Shown here one piece after another: positions 1-12,323 of a stretch of 64,000 bases of DNA (within the stretch, counting starts at the first letter, position 1; each line of letters opens with the position of its first letter). The stretch spans positions 44,744,081 to 44,808,080 of the forward strand of contig NC_079203.1 in assembly GCF_026745355.1 (NCBI RefSeq), given 5' to 3'. Position numbers and translations under genes: made by a program. This stretch comes from Beta vulgaris subsp. vulgaris. Lineage: Eukaryota > Streptophyta > Magnoliopsida > Caryophyllales > Amaranthaceae. The notes beneath the pieces are model-generated. The model had not been told where the DNA came from. It did no database searches and was given only the letters and a program-made list of their open reading frames with translations.

Positions 1-1924
1 GACTAAGGTGTATATCATCTGTTTCTATTTAAGGTGCACACTTTCTATTCTAAAGATCTTTTAGTTCTCTTCCCAGATTGAAAAATCTATGGGAAAAGAG
101 TAACAAGCGAAATTTAAGAAAGAAAAATTAACAGATAACATGTCGAAAATTCATGTGATTGAGTGAAAACAGTCGATCAATGTGACTACCAAATCAGCCC
201 CAAAAATCCAAATACAACCACACTTCAATAGTCTCAGCTCGAGCTTGTTCATTAGAAAGTGACTCTACTTCTACTTCTATTCCAGGCTGATATCAAAAAG
301 TCTACAAAGTTGGGTTAAACAGAATTTTCTTCACATAAACCAGATCTTAAGTTCAAAGCTGATATCTTTAGGAAAGTAAAATGACAAGAAGCTAACTACG
401 ACAATTCTGCCATGCATCAACAGAGCCTTTTAAGAGTTAAAAGTTGAGTCTATTCTGTACAAATGTACCATGAGTTGTCTGAAATAGAGAACGTTGATGC
501 AAAAATATATATACAGTACTACAGAAATAGGAAAGATTTTACTTAGTTACCCTAACATATGCCGTAACAACTTTTAGGTATCATCGATTTCCAGATATTC
601 CATAGAGGTATCATCAACTCTTTGAAATAAAAGTCATTTAGGTACAATAATAATTGTTTCATCAGCAGTTAACACAATCAGGCACACAGAGTAATTGGTA
701 ACTAAGGTACCTCGGTGAAATTTTCGCCACATGTGGAATAACAGAACAAGTTATGGTAGCTATACACTATTACACCTTGCGTCATGGTACCTATAAGTTA
801 AATTGTTTGTAAGTAATAAATGAACTAGACTATCATTGTTATTCAGTTGTTTTTGTTAACAAGACTCAGGTTACAAGGTAAATTTGACGATTTGACTAGT
901 AACTGCTGAAGAAGTGGATGAAAAATATGAAAATGGGAATTCAATGAACAATTCTCCAATATACACTATAGAATAGGAAGAGCAAACTATAATTTGAGTC
1001 TAATAAACAGTCATAGCAAAACCTTTCAAGAGGAATAGCTATTTGAACTTCTAGTAAACTGTAATTTAGCCTATATATCACAGAGAAATCAAAGATTGGG
1101 CCAAACATTGATATAACCTAGAAGCATAGTCTACACCAGTGTCCTCCAGGACGTGGAGGCATGTTCTGGTTATTGGAACGGGTACAGCAATGCAATTGGC
1201 TGGTTAGTTTTACAACATTGGCTTAAAGTGAATCAAATAGCCCAAGTACCATGTTTGAGTTCAACAAACCAGGAACATGGTATCATGTGGCGTAAAATAG
1301 AACTTGGCAAAACCAAACGAAATTATGATTACGATAGAGAGGTCATATACAGGTGAGCAGATGCTAACAAGACCTAAGAGTTTGGACTAACATATAGAAG
1401 GTTAACCCCTTTGCTACTGTTAAAGAATGATGCCTCCCTCTCCCTAAGCTAACCAAAACTGCTAAAAGAAAAGAAGATACACCCACACAATACGGACAAA
1501 CTACAGATGTAAACATGAATGTTGAGAATCTCTCTGAATACTTGCATCTCACTTTCTATTAATTTATACAGCTACTATCATCAATCAGATGGTGTTAGAC
1601 TCCCCCAGTCCAACCCTGACCTTTCCATAGATTTACAGATTTGTGTCATTACATTGATGACAGTGTCTCAGATATAGAGTCAGAGAACAAACCTTTCCCG
1701 TAGCAGCTTTAATTTCAGCCATTTATTAATATGGAGCATTATCAAGATCAAGAACCTCGTCCTTCTCTCTCCAATTGCGGAAGCTCTTTTCTTGCCTGAT
1801 TGTCCCACTGATGAACCAGACAGTAAATGAATCAATCAAATCGATAATAGCACTCTACTGATCCTTCACACTTGAAAATTCAAAGCACCCTCAAAAACTC
1901 AAATTTCTATACAGAATGCCATCT
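1..1924. other. Intergenic / 3' flank of the GCP3 gene, nothing recognised
   Basis: AT-rich sequence with stops in all frames. The few short open frames (for example 1153-1356 plus and 1364-1552 minus) show no recognisable domain and no codon pattern like the genes nearby. The part next to 1924 should contain the GCP3 3' UTR and polyadenylation signals, because the gene is on the minus strand and ends at 1925. I see no transposon termini here. Confidence 0.5.
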
Positions 1925-3967
1925 TCAGATGTTGGGCAGTGACTGGCTATAAAATTCAGTGAAGTCAAGCCGGAATAGGAGGAACTTCAAGTCAATGTGT
2001 TGCTGTACTGGCAGCTGAGAAATGAATCCTGTAAGCAAGGATGAATATTTCTTTCCAACATCATCCAGCTCCTGGCTCATATTGCTAAGAAACTTAGCAG
2101 CGTGTTGGGTCAAGGCCTTCCTACCCTCGGTGGCCCATGAGCCAGCCTCTGCGGATATGCGACTTGATTGCCTGGATAGTTTTCTCTTGTCGTGTGAGTC
2201 AGAGGACCTGTAAAATAAAATAAAAAGATGAATCAGTGTCCAAGGCTTTGTGCTAAAACATTTGAACAACTACTTGAGAACAGGATAAATATAGATAGAT
2301 ACCTTGCTTGCAATTCGTATATCCCTTCATATAATCTGTCTGTAAGACTTCTAAACCGCAGTACTAGGTCAAACAAGACAAATAATGTCTCATATAAGCT
2401 CTGTGATTTCTCCCCAAGAAGAGACTTCTCCACTATAGAATGGAGATACTTTTCATGGGCAGCAAGCAGGTCATCAAGATCTTTTGCTGCTTCCATTTCA
2501 TTGGAGAAGTTAGACCATGAAACCTCCAAGACTTCAAACATTATGTAATACTGCAAATTTGAGACAAAATGATTCATCTCATCCCAAAGAACTTGACACC
2601 TCCGCAATGTTGAAAGCAACTTCATCTTAACTGCATTTTGCAATTTAATAAAGGAGTGGGAGCTGATACAGTTAGGCTTCATTGTCTTCCAAACACTGAT
2701 CAGCGCATGCTCAACTCGCCTTAGCTTCCACAAGAAATTGAAAATTCTTAGGTATCTTGTCATAACAGATTCTGTGAAAACAGTGTTCAATGGAACTCTG
2801 GCATCATAGTCCAGTGAGAACACATCCCAACCCCTGTCTCCAGTATTGTGTGGCATCATTTTGACCCTTAATCTATCTAATATGTCACGATCATCATATT
2901 GAGCATTTGATGACCGTATAGCAGTCTCCAACAAACCAGCTAGCTTGAATGTACTTATGGTATTCGCAGGCTCAGAGAGTTCTGGCCCAACTATGTCCAT
3001 TAGATACTGCACAAAGTCACCCTGCCCAAGTAACAAATAACGCTTGATTGCCGTACAATGTTCTTTGAACTTATAGCAGTTGTAGATAACATCCAATAGA
3101 TGCTTATCAATTCTTTTTGCTGCTTCATCAACCAGTAATTCAAGAGCATCAGTTTCTCCATATCCAAGACTACCTCTTCCTGTTGTTGTACCCGCAGCAG
3201 CTGCAGCCTCAGTTGCAGCATCAGCCCAACCTTGGTCCTCACAACATACTCTAAGAAAATTAATCGACTTCCCTGTTCTTAATATACGCTGCGCAAGGGA
3301 TGGTGAGATGAAAGAAGGAAGCATCCCGGCGTGCAGTCGATAACCCTCTCTCCAAAGAGACTCAGCCTTGACAGGCTGGCCCACTACGAAAAACTCGGCA
3401 AATATATCTTCAAGCTCACCTTCCAAGACCCAGCTTCTAACCATTTCAAACAGGGGCGAGCAAACCCTACGGAGCAGACGTTTCATAAACTCATGAACTA
3501 ATGGGTCCCCATGTTGAGCGTGCATATGAATAGCCCCCAACATAGACCCACCCCTCAAAACCTTGCAACTGTCGACCAAAACAGCCATCAGCCTCATTTT
3601 CACCAAAGGTTCCTCGAACCAAACTGATAGTCTCCTTAAAGAAAGATAATTCCCCGAACTAGCGCCTTCTGAAACTAGTGGAATGGGATTCATTGATTGT
3701 GCTTCAAGCACGGCCAAAAGCTTATAATACTCAGTAAGCTCATCCTGCAGCGCCGCACAGAATGCTTGCCCCACAGTACCAACATCTTCAGTTGGAAACC
3801 GACCCATACAATCCGTTATATGCCCTTTAACTCTCCTAAACAGCCAACCTAATTCACAAAGCTTCCTAGTCATAATCCTAGTAGCTCTCGGTACCTTGAT
3901 CGAATCACACAATATATACCCATCAACATTTTCATCAAACTTAACATAATTCCCATCAATCCCTTGA

Positions 3968-3999
<32 letters not shown>

Positions 4000-4614
4000 C
4001 TCAGAAATCTCATTTTCTTCCTTCAACAAGTTTGTAAACTCCCTAAACGCGACTTCCCTAATATTTTCCGGGTCTTTCGACACCATTAAAACCCCACCAC
4101 TCCAACCCACATCTTTATCACTACGAACTTTTGAATTCTCACTCAACTGGCCATCAAAAATAGCAGGCAAACCCCTAGAAACAATCGAACTAGTATGTTT
4201 TTTCGACATTTTACGGTCTTCCGAAACCACCCTAAGCAAATAAAGCACTGCCCACTTATTATTTATACTCCCAGGTCCAGTTTTCGACGCAAATTTAGAA
4301 TAAAGATCCGCAAAAGATAGTGCTTGAGATGATTTACCTTGAGTAACGAGATGACGTTTAATTGATTCTGCCATTGCACCCTCATCTGCAGCAATTGAAG
4401 GCGTCATTCGACTCGAAAGTATGCGAATTGCGTAACGGGTAGCTTGATTGAACTGATTGGGGTCGATTGAGAAATTAGGGTTCATAGAATTTGGTGTGTT
4501 AGGGTTAGTGTTAGGGTTTTGGGGTTGTGAAATTAATCGATGAACAAGCTCTTTAATTAGATCTAAGTGTTTATGATCTTCCATTTGAAATGGGGTTTTT
4601 GATGAAATCTCCAA
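1925..4614 (-). CDS. GCP3: Gamma-tubulin complex component 3 (GCP3/SPC98), 2 exons
   Basis: Exon 1 is 4614-2303 and exon 2 is 2207-1925. The 95-nt intron has a donor reading CAAG|GTATC and an acceptor TTACAG|GTCC, and splits an Arg codon. The joined CDS is 2595 nt, in frame, coding for 864 aa. The protein matches plant GCP3: an N-terminal region with KFASKTGPGSINNKWA (about residues 109-124), the GCP N-terminal domain in the middle and the Spc97/Spc98 C-terminal domain ending DLKFLLFRLDFTEFYS. In the family, GCP2 and GCP3 with gamma-tubulin form the small complex that nucleates microtubules at the nuclear envelope and cortex. Length fits the family (about 840 residues in other plants). A second Met at residue 11 (codon at 4584) precedes the sequence that usually starts the protein, so initiation may be there. 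I see no frameshift or stop; probably functional. Confidence 0.93.
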
Positions 4615-5434
4615 AAACAGTGGAGAGAGTGAGAGATTAGAGAGTGAAGAGTAGTGAGAGAGGAGAGAGAAAGTGAAAAGGGGGGAAATTTTGGGGGATT
4701 TTTTATGGAAAAGGAAAGGTGATTTTGTGGCTTTTTTTCGATTCTTAATAAATGGGCGCGTAAAATGATTACTGTTTGCCTTTTGAAAATACTGTTGTCG
4801 GATGGATTGTGGATGAGATTATGAGAATATGAGATAAGATGAAAAGCCCAAAGGTTTATAAGCCTTAAGCCCTTATTGAAGTAGACTAATGTATAATGAT
4901 GGTTTATTGTGGAGTTAAAGCAAACCAAGCAAATCAAGGAAGAGGAGCATGGCTGCAGGGGGCGGCCAGTCTTCAGGCCCGGGTAGGCGGCTCAGCTCGG
5001 GCTGGTACTAGGCGAGCGCCCAGCCTATGTAGAAATGTAAGGTTTGCTTGTCGAGGCAGGCTGTCTAGATTTCACTCCCCCAAGTGGGCGGTTTTGCCGG
5101 TTTGTGGCGTTCGATCTAGCAGTTTGGCCCAGTCGGACGGTTTTGGGTCTGTGTATCGCGATTCTTTGCAGGGTTGTATTTATGTCCCTAGACTATATAT
5201 GCTCCCTTTTTTTTTGGTTTTAGGGATTATTCACACAAAAGTGAGATCTTTATAGGATGTAGTGAAAGTGGAGAGAAAAAACTAGCATGACCCATTGGTT
5301 CCATCAATCAAAGAAGGTTACTTTGTGATTTTTTCTCTTAGATTCTCGAATTTTCCCACGTTAATAATGTGTTTTTCTTTGTGCTTTCATTATTAGATTT
5401 TACTTCAAGTTTTTTCATTAATTGTAGATTAGTG
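4615..5434. other. GCP3 upstream region and a GC-rich block of unknown origin
   Basis: Bases 4615-4900 are the 5' leader and promoter side of GCP3 (minus strand), including a CT/GA-rich stretch just upstream of the start. From about 4930 to 5170 the sequence becomes GC-rich (for example GCCCGGGTAGGCGG), unlike the AT-rich surroundings. It carries a plus-strand open frame at 4896-5255 with no recognisable domain. The base composition suggests transposon-derived DNA, possibly part of an LTR, but I found no termini or target duplication. Confidence 0.35.
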
Positions 5435-5469
5435 TTAATTACATGAAATTAGTTTTTTTTTTTTTAGTG

Positions 5470-7165
5470 AAATACGGATGCGTGAAATTCCTGCTGCTGT
5501 TATTCCAAGAGATTCACTCTGCCGTGGCTCGTTTCTGGTGGGGAGGGAAGGGAGAGGAGAGAAAGATGCATTGGTTAAGTTGGGAGAAACTATGCAAACC
5601 AAATGTATCGGAGGTTTAGGATTCAAGATCTAGGGGTGTTTAACTATAAATTATTGGGGAAACAGGTTTCGCGTTTGTTACATTACAAAAACTCTCTCTT
5701 GAGTCGAGTTATGAGCGCAAAATACTACACATATGGTGACATCTTTGAAGCACGTTTAGGGTAATCGAATAGCTTTTCCTGACGTAGTATTTGGGGTGCA
5801 AAAAGTTTAGTAAAGGAAGGTATAATTTGAAGGGTAGGGGATGGGTGATCAATTAACTTGTGGAGTGATCCATGGGTTGGTGATAAAGATGGAAGATTTA
5901 TTAGGAGTGAGCGTGTTGCGAGTTTGGAGGTTGTGGGTGATTTAATTGATGATGAGAGAAAGGAGTGGAGTGAATGTTATATATTGAAAGACACTTAGAT
6001 GAAAGAGATCTTCAATGTTGCATTTTAGTTATTCGTTCCTTTGAGTTCAAGATGTATCCAATATGAGTTGACTTCGGCATACTCAAAAGATGGGGTATAT
6101 TCGGTGAAAACGACTTACATGTCCTGAAAAGGTGGCAACTTGGATGATTTTCACATAGCATAGGGTCTCATATGGAGTTTAGAAGTTTCACCCAAAGTAC
6201 GACATCTCTTGTGGCGGGTGTACTAATTCCCTCCATGTGAGAGTAGCCGTTAAAAGGCGTCGTTTGCTGGCAGATGCCTGCTGCCCATGGTGCTTGTGTG
6301 AAGAGGATACCATTCAACGTTCCTTATTTACTTGTCGTCATGGGCAGCAGATTTGGAGATGTTGGGACGTCAAGATATAGCAAGAGGTGTTAAAGATGAG
6401 GAGATGATCGACAGTTCGACACGCTAGTGAGATGGAGTGGCTCGACAAGAAATTGGTGCAAACGGGTTGCTACATTATGTGGAATTTATGGACAGCTCGA
6501 AATAAATTTGTTTGTGAGAATAGCTCTCAACCCATGGTGGTAGTGAGTCAACTAGTAGTGAGGCAAGTTGAAGAATTCAAGGAATACACCACTCACATTT
6601 ATGGAGGAGTGTCGAAGAGTGTAGTGGCCAGCTCATCTCGATGGATTGCGCGGTTGCGCCCTCTACTGGAATCATCAAAGTGAACTCAGATGCAAGTATT
6701 AGTGAGGATGGCTGGATTTGTCTTACGGTTGTATGTGGCCCGTGATTCGAATGGGAAAGTCCATTCTGCGGCAGTGAGAAGGGTTCAATAAAGCCTTTTG
6801 GCCTCCTAAAGTCGCCGAGTGTAAGACGGTTCATATAGCAATTCGACTAGCAAAATTGCATCGGATGAAGAATGCATGTGGTTATTGAGTCTGACTCACA
6901 GGTTGTGACAACAAGATTGTCAAGAATGACCCTTTATTTCTCGGATTTAGATGCAATGCTTGGTGATGTTCTTGCTATATACCGTGATTTTTCTTCTATT
7001 AATTTTATGCATGTCAAGAGAGATGGGAATACTGTTGCCCGTAATCTTGCTAGAGTGGTGCTTTTGGTGTTGAACAATGTTGGGAGAATCAGTGTCCTAG
7101 CATTGTAACTCTGTACGTACTTATGGACACTTTGTCCTTCGATTAATGCATTACTCTTTTTCCAT
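5470..7165 (+). mobile_element. L1-type LINE relic: end of ORF2 (RT C-terminus, zinc-binding region, RNase H)
   Basis: A decayed plus-strand reading frame, switching frames several times, follows the order seen in plant L1 ORF2 proteins. It starts with ARFWWGGKG...HWLSWEKLC (about 5505-5600), then fNyKLLGKQ...LLSRVMSAKYY, then WSDPWVGD (about 5865). Next come the zinc-binding and linker region with VQTGCYIMWNLWTARNKFV (about 6455-6510), and an RNase H C-terminus at 6872-7108 with VIESDSQVV and HVKRDGNTVARNLA. The element lacks its 5' half, as usual for truncated LINE insertions. A short A-run near 7168 may be the tail. It has many stops and is not functional. No clear target duplication was found. 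Confidence 0.75.
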
Positions 7166-7985
7166 TTAAAAAAATTAGTCTTTGCTTAGTCTTATTCCCA
7201 AAAAAAGAGCTGTTAACTACGCTGTAATGACAAATTTGTATTTCATATTATAGATAAGTGAGTAGAAAAGTTTTTAACACTAACTCATTCCATTTAATTA
7301 AAAGTATCTAAACCCTTTGATACTAACTTGATTTGTTTAATAAATTGTGTTAATTGTCTTGATTTTTGACATGTTTGAGTTTGACTTATTAATTATTACA
7401 ATATTAACTTGAAATGAAAGAAACTTGTAAATGCTTAGATTGGTATTAATTGGTATTTCTAAAAATATCACTCTTGAATATTTACTATTCACTTCGTCTC
7501 ATAATATAATATTTGTTTTCTTTTTAGGTGTCTCAAATTATATTACTTGTTTTTTTTTATTTTACATTTTTTCATAATTTGCTAAAAAAGCGTGTCATTG
7601 CCATTTATTTACTTCTTCGAATTTGTTCTTTTGCTTTGTTTTGCCCAAAGTAATTTCTTCTTGGAATGTATTTGCTTTGCCCAGAATAAGTAATACTAAA
7701 TTGGTAATAAAAGTTTTTTTTTTTGTCATAGCAATGTGTCACTTACTGCATGTCACATTCCCTTGTAAAGAAAGGTGTTCACTTAATAAAAAAGAAACAG
7801 AAGTATTACGCAATATACAACTATGTATACTGTTTCTTTATTTTCGTGTAGGCAAGTGTTAAAGTGGTGCAAATTTTAAAGAAGCGAGTAACTATTGATT
7901 TTGTAATACTAATAATGCTCTGGTATGGAATAAATGTTTTGGAAGTGAATTGATATCTCCTTGTCACGTGAGCCAATTTGATGAC
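7166..7985. other. AT-rich intergenic stretch
   Basis: No gene recognised. The segment starting near 7490 (cttcgtctcataatataata, then tctcaaattatattacttgt) resembles the inside of Stowaway-type MITEs, but a matching opposite terminus was not found, so no element is called. Confidence 0.4.
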
Positions 7986-7989
7986 CTTC

Positions 7990-8480
7990 AACACAAATTA
8001 CGTAAATTGAGCTCGGGGGTTGATCTAAGTAATGCGGCTAATGCCTATCCGATGCCTGAGTCAGTCAAGATAAAATTGGTAGCTCTCAAGTATTGCATAA
8101 TTATGATTTTCAACGTACCTTTATGACTCAGATCAGGGGTATTTATAGGAGGCGGTAGTGTCCTAAGTTAGGTAGGACACTACTCCTATTGGCTAAATGC
8201 AATTCTATCCTCTTCTGATCCTTATCGTTAGGCCATAGATCTTGCTAAGATATTACTGGATTAGGCCCAAGCTCATCAAAGATAGCCCAGACGATTCTCA
8301 TTGATAAGGTGTTCGATAAGGACTGATATATCAAAGGTTTGACCATGACGGTCTCTGACGGTTCAGTTGGACTGATATGGAACTTGAACAATCCCCATAC
8401 AACTATTCTAGAAAAGAAAGGTATTGGGAAAGTTATTGAACAAGGCCCTAATTTATATTCACCTTGTTCGAGAATTGTCA
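7990..8480 (-). mobile_element. Probable LTR fragment of an LTR retrotransposon
   Basis: Read on the minus strand, the sequence contains a TATA-like CTATAAATACC (about 8150), a leader-like stretch and a late CCCCCGAGC motif near 8010. That composition is typical of the promoter and R-U5 part of plant LTRs. It has no coding sequence. I could not find a paired copy, a primer-binding site or a target duplication, so this may be a solo or truncated LTR. Assignment to Ty3/gypsy or Ty1/copia is not possible from this alone. Confidence 0.35.
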
Positions 8481-8725
8481 TAATTCCAGAGATTACACAA
8501 CTTCAGTAAAAAACAAATCCCTAATTGTGTAGTTTAATGTTTTTACACGTTTTCCCTCAATTAGTTCGAATAAGTAGGGCCTTGATAAAGAAGTTTCAAC
8601 CAATAATTCGTATTTTCAAGTTACCTGTTTTTAACAGAAATTCTTAATAATTGATCAATATCTCATTAGAAAGTTATACAAAGTGAAAATATTACTCCCT
8701 TGTGCTTTTATAATGGTTTTGCACT

Positions 8726-8851
8726 AACCAAGGATGTCTTGGCCTAGTGGTTAAGATTGAGGTGCTGTGAGCAATAGGTCACAGGTTCGAATCCCCCCTC
8801 CCCTTCTTTGTACTTTGTACCGCCTTCGTGGCTCATATGGATCAAAAAAAA
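8726..8851 (+). mobile_element. tRNA-derived SINE (family 1, copy A) with target duplication
   Basis: The 5' part is tRNA-like: an A box in TGGCCTAGTGGTTAAG (about 8740) and a B box GGTTCGAATCC (about 8783). A tRNA-unrelated body and an A-rich tail (8844-8852) follow. The element lies between perfect direct repeats taatggttttgcact (8711-8725 and 8853-8867), the hallmark of L1-type target-primed insertion. A second copy in the opposite orientation lies at 42365-42492. Transcription would be by RNA polymerase III from the internal boxes. The TSD is still perfect, so this insertion is fairly recent. The tail is followed at once by a Stowaway element. Confidence 0.88.
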
Positions 8852-8877
8852 ATAATGGTTTTGCACTTATATAACTA

Positions 8878-9149
8878 CTCCCTCCGCTTTTATTTATTTG
8901 CTACATTTTGGTTTACACAAGAATTTAGGAGATGTCATTTTCATTCTTTTTTAGTGTACTTTTTGACCCCTTTAGCATTAAATAGGTGGGAAAAGGGGGG
9001 AAAAGTAGTACTTTTTTGTGGAAAGAGAGGAGAAACAAATATAATACTATTACTTTTTGGTGGGCCAAGTATCCTAATAAGGAAAATGTAGCAAATAAAA
9101 AAAACAACCCTTTTTGAAAAATGTAGCAAATAAATAAAAGCAGAGGGAG
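8878..9149. mobile_element. Stowaway-type MITE (Tc1/mariner)
   Basis: The 272-bp element starts CTCCCTCCGCTTTTATTTAT and ends with the inverted counterpart; the terminal inverted repeat (TIR) is about 33 bp with one or two mismatches. It is flanked by the TA dinucleotide on both sides (8876-8877 and 9150-9151), as expected for Stowaway. It carries no transposase. The short open frames inside are palindromic by-products. Confidence 0.9.
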
Positions 9150-10006
9150 TATATCTTATGGTCTAAATATACACCTTTTGACAATAAAAGCTCTATAGTT
9201 GCATATTAATAGAAAATAATATAGTTGATATTTTTAAAACACACATTATAATGAATCATACATAATCTTAAACGACAAGGTCTTATATATACATTATTGA
9301 AAATTTCAGTCAAAATTTTCTAAATATGTGACCACCAAAAAGTATAATGTAACCATTAAAAAAACAAAACTAATATGAAAGTCTCTTTTAAAAATAATAA
9401 CTCAATGTCTACATTATAAAAAATTAGTTGTCAAACTTTAGAAAATTTACCATTGATATTAATTATGACCGCCTATAGTTCAAAAACATATGCATCTAAG
9501 ATTTTAATCAAATAAATCTTTTTATCTTTTAACAACATGAAAGAAATATGAAGGTTTATGGGTCTCTATATTATATAGTGTAACTTAGATGTTATCATAT
9601 AAATGCGTAACCAAAAAAAGCTCCTTTAATTGGCACAATAAATTTTTTACTACAAAATGATACCAACAAGTTAAGGTTTTGTTCTTTGAACTGAACTAAA
9701 ACTATATTGTTAGAGAAATTTATCGAAATTAAACTGAATTGAACTAAATTTATTTGAACTGAACATTAACAATTCAGTCCAAAAAACAAAACATAAAGAT
9801 ACCAACTCAAACAGATTTCGACAACTTATAGATTTTTTTTTGCTGCACTAGTGCTCCAAACAGAAACTAATACTTTCACCACATATACAATACCTAACAC
9901 AAACTAAAGAAACAACAAATTCTCAAAGAAGAATTTTAGGTAACATGCATCTACCACAAACTTATCTCTTAACTTTTCTTGGTCCACTATCACTACATTT
10001 TTGGTC
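9150..10006. other. AT-rich intergenic, promoter side of the SRPBCC gene
   Basis: No gene or transposon terminus recognised. The last few hundred bases should contain the promoter of the gene starting at 10108. Confidence 0.45.
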
Positions 10007-10014
10007 TATAAAAG
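10007..10014 (+). promoter_or_regulatory. TATA box of the SRPBCC gene
   Basis: TATAAAAG lies 94 nt upstream of the start codon at 10108, in a context (ggtcTATAAAAGct) expected of a plant core promoter. A CT-rich leader with an A-run follows before the ATG. Confidence 0.65.
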
Positions 10015-10107
10015 CTTATCCCCAAAGCTACTCTTCACCACTTCATCAAATCACCTCAAAAAAAAAAAAAACCTCTCTCTCAAATTTCTCTCCTAAACCA
10101 TAAAAAA

Positions 10108-10602
10108 ATGGGAGATCAAGAATCAAGCAAATGGGAAGGAGAGATCATAGTAGAGCTAAAAACACTCACACCACAACAAGTATGGCCACTCATAGCAGAT
10201 TTTTGCTCCTTAGACAAATTGTGCCCTCACCTAGAGAAGTGTTACTTAGTAGAAGGTGTACTAGGAGAGCCAGGTATGATCAGGTGTTGTGAGTCCTCAA
10301 ACTTTGGAGGTGAGGGTGCAGCCAAATATGCTAAAGAAAGACTCCTTATGATTGATCCATCAAATATGTGTCTTTCTTATGATATTGTTGATAATAATGC
10401 TGGATTTAAATCTTATGTTGCAACCATGAGATTGTTTCCAGTTATTAATGGTGATGATGGAAAGTGTTGGTGTAAGTTTGTGTGGAATTTTGTAGCTGAT
10501 CCTGTTGATGGTTTTACCCTAGAAGGTCTTCTTGAGCTTTTAAATGGTATTGCTCAAGCCATGGCTAAAAAGATGGAAGAAGCTTTTTCTGATCAAAGTT
10601 AA
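10108..10602 (+). CDS. Bet v 1-like / SRPBCC protein, lachrymatory-factor synthase-like
   Basis: Single-exon gene of 164 aa. The protein has the START/SRPBCC fold pattern of the plant lachrymatory-factor-synthase-like/polyketide-cyclase group. Visible are an N-terminal KWEGEIIVEL strand, the helix QQVWPLIADFCSLDKLCP (about residues 23-40), then GEPGMIRCC (about 53-61) and KERLLMIDP. These are followed by SYDIVDNNAGFKSYVATM, FVWNFVADPVDG and a C-terminal amphipathic helix ending AQAMAKKMEEAF. The fold forms a cavity for hydrophobic ligands. In onion a relative converts a sulfenic acid to the lachrymatory factor, but most plant homologues have unknown substrates. No signal peptide, so probably cytosolic. 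The start is supported by a TATA box 94 nt upstream and the A-rich ATG context. Family confident; substrate unknown. Confidence 0.88.
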   Translation: MGDQESSKWEGEIIVELKTLTPQQVWPLIADFCSLDKLCPHLEKCYLVEGVLGEPGMIRCCESSNFGGEGAAKYAKERLLMIDPSNMCLSYDIVDNNAGFKSYVATMRLFPVINGDDGKCWCKFVWNFVADPVDGFTLEGLLELLNGIAQAMAKKMEEAFSDQS

Positions 10603-10760
10603 TTAATTGAAGATTATATATGTTGATTTTCCAGAGAAAGAGATATCAATTCATATAAAAATTTTATTTTATTTTTATGTTAAATTAGTAGATCTTTGTT
10701 ATTGATACCATGCTATAAATCATCATAAGCTTAATATATCATTTTGATTAAGCTTTTATA

Positions 10761-10762
<2 letters not shown>

Positions 10763-10816
<54 letters not shown>
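10763..10816. repeat. (AT)27 microsatellite
   Basis: Fifty-four bases of uninterrupted AT repeat, 160 nt past the stop codon of the SRPBCC gene, so probably in or just beyond its 3' UTR. Such long pure arrays are normally length-polymorphic. Confidence 0.98.
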
Positions 10817-10819
<3 letters not shown>

Positions 10820-10822
<3 letters not shown>

Positions 10823-12315
10823 GAGTGTATTTTGAATGGAAGGACAATTCTTATTATAGTACATTGCCTGTAACTCATTGTTATTGTGGTGAGTAGAGTC
10901 CAACAAATTGTTCCCAAAATAATTAATTATCAATATATATGTTTCATTTAGGTACTTATCCTTGATTTTAGTGATCGACATTTAAACATTATCGCAATGT
11001 AATGCTAAATTAGTAGTAAGAAATAATAGAAATTCTATTATGTTTTACTGAGAACGTTTAATTTACTACCCTTGTCGAAAGAAATATCATGTTCCTACTC
11101 CTTATATTTTAGTAGCTAATAATCTTGCTCACGATAACTTAGTTAGGTAGTGCTAGTATGTTCTCTAGCTAGGGTGTAATTATTTAAGTTTTATTCAAAG
11201 TAATTTTTTCCGAAGTTAAAGAAAAATAGTAAAAAAAAAACTTAATTAGAATAATTACTGTATAATAAATTTTGTATAAATGGGAAATAAAACATAGATT
11301 AATTTCTATGTTCTTAAGTAGAAGTAACCTATTTCAATCTGTCAAGAAAATCGAATCAATACATGAGACATAAACACGTAATATTTTTTTGAAGCTAGTG
11401 GCATATATATACAAGTAAGACTATACTAGTAGCTTAAAAATCATCTAAATCATTGTTTTTTTGCTACTTCACTATATATCTATTACTGATTGTTTATACC
11501 CATTTATATATTGATACAACAATAATAGATTATTAGATTGTTACAATTACAGAGATCCAAATCTACCGAGCATGTGCAAAGATGCTGCTCATGTACCGTG
11601 GGAAAAAGTCAACTTTAGTTTTTTTTTTTTTTAACCTTCTAAAGTTAGAGTACACTCCTAAAGTTAGTGATCTCAATAGATTACGTAAGTAATGACTCAA
11701 TGTGATCAATATTATATGGTATTAATTACGAGATTATCATACTTCTTTTTTTGCAAATCTGGATTGAGTTTGTACTTTTTGGTTAACTTTGATAACAAAA
11801 GCATATATTTTTCTCCCAAAAGTGTGAATTTATTTTCTCTACACTCTCAAACATGTGTATCACTCTATGTATTGTTAAACAAGTAATTTAAACAATTTAC
11901 CAATCAAAAATTATTAAAAGAGACGGTCTAATTTTATTATAAAAGTAGACCTAGTCATTGAATGGATTAAACTAGTCACCTAGAAAAGTTAACCTAGTCA
12001 TTATTGGACTAATTCTCTTTTTAATATTGGACTTACCATTGCCTAATTTTAATTTAAATGTAAACGGTCTCTTACAAGACAAACTCTTTACCAATTAATG
12101 TGATACAGTATGGCGTATGCCATGCATAAAAAATACAAACCCTTTCCCCGCTAATCTTAGCTATTTTGCATGATTTTAGATTGGAATTTGGAGGGAGTGA
12201 AGAATTTTATTTTCAACTCTGACGATCGAATTAGTTGTTAAACCTATACATAAGTAACTAAACTGGCTATATTCATAGTCATATAATCTTTGTAATCTCA
12301 CACATACATGACACA
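10820..12315. other. AT-rich intergenic stretch with a possible small MITE
   Basis: No gene recognised. Between about 11912 and 12085 the left motif aagagacggtct and the right motif acggtctctta form an imperfect inverted pair, similar to small MITEs, but no convincing duplication flanks them. Confidence 0.35.
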
Positions 12316-12323
12316 CACACGAC

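Noticed and set aside
4896..5255. 119-codon open frame in a GC-rich block
   Set aside because: No domain or conserved motif; the open frame is explained by GC-rich composition.
8733..8795. tRNA gene candidate (A and B boxes)
   Set aside because: The boxes belong to a SINE: a tRNA-unrelated body, A-rich tail and perfect target duplication follow, and no full cloverleaf with anticodon arm can be drawn.
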